From the NCBI GenBank assembly GCA_030844895.1, contig CM061226.1, positions 47,314,238-47,378,237 on the forward strand: a stretch of DNA of 64,000 bases, in the 5' to 3' direction. The position numbers were made by a program, and so were the translations under genes. The notes under the pieces were generated by a model. It ran no database searches and was not told where the DNA came from. It was given only the letters and a program-made list of their open reading frames with translations. This document shows, piece by piece, positions 56,901 through 64,000 of the stretch; the first letter of the stretch is position 1; each line of letters opens with the position of its first letter. Source of the stretch: Ambrosia x helenae (taxonomy: Eukaryota; Streptophyta; Magnoliopsida; Asterales; Asteraceae).

Positions 56901-58469
56901 TTAAGTGTACCAATTATTACACACATGAATTGCAAATTGATAATATGTACATGTAAGCAATCAAGTATCAAGTATAGCATACGAGTTGTAATAGAGTTGC
57001 CCTAGACAAGGTTAATGACTCTAGGTGTGTCTATAGCAAATAGTTTATATTCCATGAATTCTAGTTTCAAATGTTCAAATATGGTAGATAGTCAAATCCT
57101 TATGTATAACTAAGGATTATGTTTGATGCAACACACAATCAAGTTTCAATAGTTGTGTTATCATTGGTAACTAGCTCATGTGTGAGAAGGTGAAGGATAT
57201 GAATTTAGTTTTTGAGAGGATGATGAAAAATCTTGAAGCAGAATCAAGGTTGTGAGAGATAGTGAATGTGAAGATAGTTGATAAAGAGTTTATTTTATAG
57301 TAAGGAGATTATGTAGCAGTGTAAATTTTGGGGTTTGGATCAAAGGTTATAATCAAGTGTATAAGAAAACATGATTGTGGTATATGCCAAATATTGTAAA
57401 AATTTGAACAAGTTGAAAGTGAGTGAGTGTCGATGGAGAATTTAGAGACAAGATATTATTCCTATGGAAAAAAAAATCTTATTTTCAAAATTGGTTTTAT
57501 ACATAAAGCAAAAGTTGTTAAATAGTACAAGCTAAGTGGGCTTTGATTAAAATATTCCCGTTAGTTGGAGATTTCAAACATGACATTAGGTTTTGAAGAT
57601 CAAGGTTCTATTAAGTGATTTTTAATAGTTTAAAGCATTATATAGAAAATTGTTTGTTACGTCAATAAATAAACAATTGAATTTAAGTTCGAGGACATCT
57701 TTTGACAATAAATATGTACTTTGTAATGTTACTAGGTAATGAAAATACAACAGGATTTCGAAATCCTTAGTTTGTGCTAAGGTATGATGTTATAGTTTTT
57801 AAAAATAAGTAACATGTGGAGAAATGAAATAATATGATTTGGGTAGGGTGTTGAATATTTAAAAAGTGGCTAAGATGGTAAGGTGAAGTGTGATTGTGAA
57901 ATCCATAGATGGTTATGAAATGAGATTGATTTAAGCTGTAAAATTTTGAGATTTTTGAGCTTAGTTTAAGGAAGGTGAGTGTAATCATTTATTCATTAAT
58001 TAAAACGAATAAACGAAAACGTTGACTTATCAAAACTTGTAGATACTAATTACATAGTGAAGACATGCTTTAGCCTATAAGTGAACACTCATCCTGAGAA
58101 TTCCCAGGTAGGCATCCGGGTCCCTCGTCTGATTGGGATATATGCGCAATGCCAGCCTAGACAGAAGACTCAGAATACAGGCGTTCACCCTTCCAGATTG
58201 CACGTGTTCGTTATTAAAAATCTAGAACTTCGACGAGATCTCAAGGTGGTTCAGGCTAAACCTGAGGATTTGTCCTATTAGTCTAAGAGTATATCTTGTG
58301 ATGGAGAGCACTCTTCTTATAGGGACAAAAGTAGGGATAAGAAGTAGGAGTGAGATAGAGAATAGCAAGTAAAGGAGCAAATACTGGTTATATTCCTATG
58401 GTTATAGACTAGATTTTTTTTTTTTTTCTAATAACCTAATTCCCTATAACCAAGGCTCTGATACCAATC

Positions 58470-59695
58470 TGTAACACCCCAACCGATGGCGGAAACATCG
58501 GGATGTCACGTATTGATGATTGTTCAGTAGCTCATGGTAATACATATGTTTAAATAATCCTTTATTACATTACAATATTGAATTACATTAAGGTCTAATA
58601 CATCAAACAAACAAATGAAACTTAAAACTTCAAATAACTCCTCATGCTAGCTTTAGACTTCAAGCATCAATATTCCCTGTTGAGTTTGGAAAAATGGGGG
58701 GGTCAACTAGAAGTTGGTGAGAATACATAAGCCATGTTAAGCAATTAAGTTTAAGAATAAAAGTTTAGCAATTCATATGTCTATCGTAAGTTTAAGTCTA
58801 CATGAATAAACATGAAATGTTGAATCGACATAATCAAACCTCCGACTAGTTTAGGTCCATCCCGTCATCCACGGTTCACCTTAATAATATGTTGGAACGA
58901 TAACAATCACCCACGCTACCTATGTAGGAGGTACACGTATCCGGGTGGGATTGTCAATCCAATAGATCTATTATTGAGTATCGCCGGCTTGGCCATAGCT
59001 AATGATTATGTAATGTTGAAACTCGTTGAAACTGTTGTTGTTGTTGTCTAAATCATGAGGCTTTAAAGTTTACAACTAGACATGCATGTAGAATTGCTTA
59101 AGTATAATGTTGCAAGTATGAAGAATTGCATAAACATGGTTACGTAAACTCACCTTAGCAAAGTATTAAGTCTTGAGAAATAGAATATGTGTAGCCCCAA
59201 AGTTGCCAATTACAAGAGCTTATAATCAAAGCTTCAATTGTAGAAGTAATAGACTATAGAAGAAAGGTATGAGGGAAAGTTTAATCGGATTGAAACAATC
59301 GATTTAGAGGTGCAAAGTATAATGGGTCATAGGTGGGTTTTTATACTAGTTTTGGATTCAATTAGCCATTAAAATTGGTCAACACCATAAAGTAAGGTTT
59401 TATGATGAATTGACTATTTGACTAAGACTTTGACTGTTTGACTAAGACTTTGATTATTTGACTCAAGGCTTTATTTAAAAAAAAAATCATGTATGTGAAA
59501 AAAAAAAGAATTTAGAATCATATTATTATTATTATTATTTATATACATTTATGTATGTATATAAGTTGTGAGTTAGGATAAATAAAGACTTAGGCACATT
59601 TGTATAATATTAATGATAAAGGTGTAATAAATATATATATATATATAAGGGCTTTTTATGTATTAAAATTTTGGGGAAAATTTTGCGATGTTACA
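58470..59695 (-). repeat. NA-2 LTR, right copy
   Basis: 1226 bp, nearly identical to the left copy without its 37-bp insertion. It is followed by TSD CGATT. Confidence 0.93.
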
Positions 59696-60539
59696 CGATT
59701 GGGGCCAATCGCCCTTACTATAGGCGATTAGGGTTCCCTTTTGCGCGTTTAACCTTCCAAATCAGATCCGAAACATGTGGAAACACCCAATATCAAACCC
59801 GAAACATTAATCCAACTCTTTCAAGCAAAAACCCCTAATTTATTATCATTCTAGCCGTCCCGAATGCAAGCGTTTTCCCGAAATAGCATAACTTAGCATG
59901 TAAACATCACATCAACATGCAAACCTTACCCTAAATGGCAAATATCCAGATTTCATTACATAATGACATTGTCCGACACTATCCTACTGTTCTAGCATCA
60001 TCATAGAGTAAACCCTAACCTCAAACAATCAATAAAACACAACATATCATCAATAATCATCCATGATCATTCAAACGGGTCAAAACGCCTAATATAAATA
60101 ATACACATCAATGAACCTTCAAACTCCTAGGTTAACATCATATCAACTCATTTAGATCAGAAACATATTAATAATACAAGAACACCCATGTTTAAATGAT
60201 AAAAATCCTATCTTGCATGAATACATCACACATAACAAGTATAGAGGTTTGGGTTTGTTTAGAAACTGATTTTAATGAGTTTTCAAAGACACAAATGTTT
60301 AGAAACCAGGTCTGGACCTTTAGGGATCAAAACAATATCATTACAAAGGTTTGGAATGAAGAACGCACCTTGAAATTGTAAGATTATGGGATGTAAAGCT
60401 TGGAAATGTGATTTCTTGATCAAAAACGTGTTGCAGAGGTTGAATAAGGTGTGGGGTGGCTTTGGGGTGTATTAGGGTTTCGCAAATGATGTTTTAAAAC
60501 ATAAGGGTGGTATTTATAGGCGTTTCTAGTTGTTTAGTA

Positions 60540-60829
60540 CGCGTCAGGCGATTGGGCAGCAGCTACAGGCGATTAGAGTGTCTAATCGCGTGTAACTACT
60601 GGCAATTAGACCAATCGCCTATAAATACTCCTCCAATCGCCCATCTTACTGGCGATTAGGCTAATCACCCCTTATTTACATGCAATTACACCAATCACCC
60701 CCTATTTACATGCAATTACACCAATCACCCCCTATTTACATGCAATTACGCGTAATCACCTATAATGTCATGCAATTACGCGTAATCACCTATAATGTCA
60801 TGCAATTACACGTAATCACTATTTTAACA
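60540..60829. repeat. Dyad-rich minisatellite with 30-bp period
   Basis: The first part has repeated GGCGATTAG...AATCGCC dyads. From 60650 regular 30-bp units appear, first ATGCAATTACACCAATCACC (60680, 60710), then ATGCAATTACGCGTAATCAC (60740, 60770), and a partial fifth. The same dyads occur left of NA-2 (54795-54927) and just right of it (59696-59735), showing one array split by the insertion. The 72-codon ORF at 60680 is a product of the 30-bp period. Confidence 0.8.
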
Positions 60830-61164
60830 CATATAAACACGTATTCACATACCGACAAGTCATATAATGATTGTAAGCACATAATGCATGATAACTAACA
60901 CGTTCCCATCCGTTCACCAATTCCCGGGACTCGAGATTTACGTGTGTGCGTTAAAACCCGGCGATTCTACAAATCGCCAATCTGTGTTCACATGGTTATG
61001 GACCGACTCCCAATGATCCCGTGGATCATTGTAACGACTCTTGATGATTCTCGGAACCATCATAACGACTCAACTGACCTAGTTAAGTATGTTTGAAAAC
61101 GTTTTTCGCTAAGGTAGACTTATGTGTTTTATAAAATGTTAACCTAAACGTGCCGGGTGTCACA

Positions 61165-61254
61165 TCATGCCCCTGTTGAAAGAATTTTTGTCCTAAAAAT
61201 TTCCCGAAGTAAAAGAGAAAGAAGCGATAAAAAGAGGAAATTTTCCCGGTCGTT
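61165..61254 (-). mobile_element. Internal edge (PPT side) of the element with LTR 53959-61164
   Basis: About 90 bp. The minus strand ends in ...TTCTTTCAACAGGGGCATGA next to the LTR, a PPT-like end preceded by AGGACAAAAATTC, as in other Ty3/gypsy pol-LTR junctions. It is cut off at 61255 by another LTR. Confidence 0.55.
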
Positions 61255-61504
61255 GTAACACCCGTAGTTTCCCGCACTTGTGTCTCGCCTTGTAGAGTAT
61301 GTACACTTGTATTTTCTTTTTACCTTCTTTTTCCATTTTGGCCTTATTAAGAGGGGGGCTCTTTGCACTTTTCCTAAACTCTTTTGAGTAGCTTTAGGAC
61401 CAAGTAACATGGAAATCCAAATGAGGGGACCTAATTGTAAAATGTTACAAGATGAAAAACCCTAATGCCCTATTCCCTTGTCTCATTCACGACTCCTTTT
61501 TGTC

Positions 61505-61514
61505 TGTATATAAT
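61505..61514 (+). promoter_or_regulatory. TATA box of the + strand LTR
   Basis: TGTATATAAT lies 250 bp into the LTR. A pyrimidine-rich ATCATCATTCAAC stretch follows that could hold the start site. Confidence 0.5.
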
Positions 61515-63144
61515 CATCATCATCATTCAACTATCATCACCATTATAAGAGGTAATATTTCTTTTCAACTCCCATATGTTTCTTGACAAACAACATCACC
61601 TATGTTTATATTTTCTTTTCTTGTCTACGGATTCCCAGGAAGGAAAACAAGAAACATATCTTAAACAAAATACTTGTTCGATCTCTTTCCTTTGTCTATG
61701 AGCAAGGTAAGGATACCAAACTCTACACATTATCCTTGATTCATTCTTGCTTTTCGACAACAACAAAACAATTATATTCTCCTTTCTTATAACATTCCAT
61801 CTCTATACATGAAACATACTGATGGGTTATATATATAATATTGTTTGTGTTCTTTCTTCTTCGCCTACATCAAGAGAAGAACGCTTAGTATTTGAGAGGA
61901 CTATATTTCAGCCGATTTCAAGGAGAATCAAGAACACTTGCCGATCATATCCCAGGTTCGTACAACATTACTTATTTTCCTTCCTTGCCGATTTGATCTT
62001 ACATCATCTCGGACCATAGTGAATCGAGTTTTGTTCAGATTCGTACGACATTCTACCGGGACCTCGGCTCACCGTATATAGTCGGGATCATCCAAGTGTT
62101 CGATTACCACACAATCGCCGGCTTTGAAGTTATGTATGAATCCGAGAACTCGCTCCAGGTTTGTCACTTACCCTTCGAGCTCGTCTTAATACGGAGGGTT
62201 CGGTCTAAACAACTATCATGAGCCGTGTGTGTTGAGCGTCACGGTGAGAATGGGTAGGTGTTTTGGTCCGAAATAACCATCATTTAGGGGTCGAGTTAGC
62301 AAACGAGCGGTACTCAAGACCCGACTTGGGATTCTGTCATGCACTCGCTTGCTTTCATTAACCGCCTCGTGGGTATGTGGCGTGCTAGGAGGTTGAAAAA
62401 AACTAATCAAAATAGACGGTTTTTGATCGAATTAATAGGTGTGTACCCAATATTCACAACTTTGTACAAAAAAAAATTGTTATGTAGTGTATGTGTAGAG
62501 ACTAAACACAATTACAAAACATTGAATTGTTATGAGGAAAAGAAGTAATAGGCGCATGATTGGTTGAATTCTTGCACTCAATGTGCGTTGCATTTTCTTA
62601 ATAATAATACAAATGTTAATAGTAATAATCATGTGGTGAACCCATGCACTTAGGGTTTGGCCTATGCGGGACCCTCATTAGATTATAAAAGGGTGATCAT
62701 GCAAGTCTTTCTTTTAATAAAAACCTCGCATTAGCATGCCACTACTATGAGGATATTGATAGTAGGCTATGCGCATAAAAATTTAAAGTGTGAGTAATGC
62801 TATGTATATGTACCAGATTATTGACGGCACGCGGCTCAGCTAGAGTTCTTTGCTAAATCGTGTCACGACCCGGATAATAAGGTGAATTCATGCGCCCACT
62901 CTTTTAGTTATTATTTTTCTAAATATTTTTGGGCTAGTATGCATGTCTTGAAATTATATGTGAAACCTTGCTTGTTAGATCGGGATTTGCCTTGATTTAT
63001 ACTTGATTAGGTTTAATGCTTTATTATATATTTATTTATATATATATATATATATACTGTGTATGACGGTTATTTAATATTATAAATCGAGCTATGATTG
63101 TTATTTAATATCTGCTCTTATTTATAGTTACGGTTTGAGTCAAA

Positions 63145-63306
63145 GTAGGCGATATGCGCTTATATAGACTGGATGTAGTTTTGTGACAAATAGGCGACAT
63201 GCGCTTATTGTAGATTTAAAATAAAGTCTTATGTTGAGTAGGCGGATTGCGTTTATTCTATACTTTACATTTTGCTTAGGGAACATATAGGCGAACTGCG
63301 CTTAAT
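63145..63306 (+). repeat. Four-copy repeat, ~48-bp period
   Basis: The motif TAGGCGAYATGCGCTTAT recurs at 63145, 63191, 63239 and 63288 with changes, spaced 46-49 bp. The units between are degenerate. It lies in the R/U5 side of the presumed LTR. Confidence 0.7.
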
Positions 63307-64000
63307 ATTACTCTAAGGTTAAGTATTTTGTTAATTTTTATTTGACAATGTACTTATAATTTAAGAACTTCATAAAACTTGAATTCACTCAACTGGTCTG
63401 ACTTTGCGTGCATATTAGCTTGATTTCAGGTAATTGAAGAATAAAGAGGGATGCCTTGGCTTGCTGTAGGACTACTCCGAGGCGGTTGACATTTCAAAAT
63501 AAAGAGTCTACTCTACTTATTTGAAAACAATTTTCTAAACTTTTGTTTTGTTCTACAAATATGCTTTGTCCCGTCATGGGAAATTTCATGTTTGGATGAC
63601 TTAACTATTTACTTTTCCGCTGCGTGTATTCTGATAGTAAATAAGACCTTTTGAGTATTAAATTCATGGTTTTAATCTTTGTGTGCCAACTGTTTGAGGG
63701 ATTCGAGCAGTCTGTGCTTGAACTCGAATATGGTATGGGACCGAACTGATACAAGAAATGTCAACTGCTGAGTAGCTGCACGCCAAGAGGTAACCTTTAA
63801 AATTAATAGTTAAATATAATATGTATTTTCGTTTATGAAAAGTTCAAATGTGGGCATAACTCTTAATGTGACCATAGCTTGTTGTGTTTAGCGTGACTAA
63901 AGTAAAGTAAACAGCTAATCGCACTTGATCAACGTTATTAGAAGTTTACCCTTACTTTATACATACTAAATATACTTGTGACTGATCATGTGATGGTTTT

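Larger units (their letters stand above)
54928..59695 (-). mobile_element. NA-2: second complete non-autonomous LTR retrotransposon
   Basis: LTRs 54928-56194 and 58470-59695 start TGTAACACCCC and end GCGATGTTACA. The TSD CGATT is perfect (54923-54927 and 59696-59700). On the minus strand a PBS (complement of 58454-58466, an exact TGGTATCAGAGCC) and the AGTAGGGGAGAC PPT at 56195 give the orientation. The internal region (2.3 kb) has no gag or pol. It shares its PPT-side block, 30-bp repeats and PBS-side block with NA-1 but carries ~1 kb of extra sequence (56940-57960). Confidence 0.94.
53959..61164 (-). mobile_element. LTR of an NA-related element, carrying nested NA-2
   Basis: It starts TGTAACACCCCAACCGATGG (53959) and ends GCCGGGTGTCACA (61164). 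Without NA-2 and one TSD copy the LTR is about 2.4 kb. Right of it, CATGCCCCTGTTGAAAG (61166 on) is a minus-strand PPT, so this is the 3' LTR of a leftward element whose body lies to the right. It carries a GCGATT/AATCGC-rich minisatellite. Its first ~60 bp and a few later blocks resemble the NA LTRs; the rest differs. Confidence 0.65.
61255..64000 (+). mobile_element. 5' part of a large + strand LTR, running off the window
   Basis: It begins TGTAACACCCGTAGTTTCCC. A TATA box (TGTATATAAT, ~61505-61514) with downstream ATCATCATC fits a rightward LTR promoter. Near 63428 the block TTTCAGGTAATTGAAGAATA resembles, in reverse orientation, the Tekay-type LTR block near 19215-19250, which also supports + orientation. 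No end, PBS or coding region is reached. A TGTCACGACCCGG motif at 62862 could be another LTR start but has no partner. Small ORFs inside are unconvincing. Confidence 0.6.

Noticed and set aside
60680..60898. Small protein made of MQLHQSPPIY repeats
   Set aside because: A consequence of the 30-bp minisatellite period inside an LTR.
62862..62880. LTR start TGTCACGACCCGG
   Set aside because: No partner end, TSD or PBS in the window; it may be internal to the larger LTR.

Overview
This window looks like heterochromatic DNA from a dicot plant, probably Asteraceae. That family call rests on the general look of the Tekay-, Tat- and Athila-type LTRs and is not proven here. I found no conventional host gene, rRNA, tRNA or CRISPR. 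Almost everything is transposable elements inserted into one another. Boundaries come from reading LTR pairs, target-site duplications (TSDs), primer-binding sites (PBS), polypurine tracts (PPT) and protein motifs by eye.

Region 1 (1-12774) is a decayed Ty3/gypsy chromovirus of Tekay type on the + strand, in an LTR-internal-LTR-internal layout. An integrase/chromodomain pseudogene (513-2177) runs into a 2.6-kb LTR (2060-4662). That LTR is followed by an iMet-type PBS and then by an extra ORF and broken gag, protease, RT, RNase H and integrase. A non-autonomous LTR element, NA-1 (5242-9350, TSD CTTGT), sits inside the extra ORF. Region 2 (12775-17336) holds unassigned DNA, a short Helitron (14612-15308), and a long-inverted-repeat element whose right arm is split by the next insertion.

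Region 3 (17337-43623, TSD AACAC) is a Tat-lineage Ty3/gypsy element on the - strand. It has 577-bp LTRs, degenerate gag-pol with dual RNase H, and, on the opposite strand between pol and the 3' LTR, a five-exon gene (18490-36747) plus a small separate ORF (37076-37351) with its own TATA box. The gene's first exon is split by a young 14.7-kb Tekay-type element (18941-33669, TSD GTATA). That element has 3.7-kb LTRs, an extra ORF before gag, a probable gag intron, a deleted RT/RNase H core and a 1.9-kb tandem duplication across its LTR/pol junction.

Region 4 (43629-53958) has a tRNA-type SINE (43796-44105) and an old Tekay-like LTR (from 45683). That LTR is split by a - strand Helitron (46371-51096), which contains a + strand Helitron (49372-50817), and by an Angio-domain-type SINE (51899-52283). 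After it come an Athila-like LTR piece and a further LTR fragment. Region 5 (53959-64000) is an LTR (53959-61164) carrying NA-2 (54928-59695, TSD CGATT), a second member of the NA-1 family, and then the 5' part of another + strand LTR from 61255 to the window edge.

The observations most worth following up are the spliced antisense gene pair in the Tat element, the extra pre-gag ORFs of two Tekay-type elements, the NA family with its coding-like 30-bp repeats and W-box array, and a 32-bp TG...CA insertion with its own 5-bp TSD.
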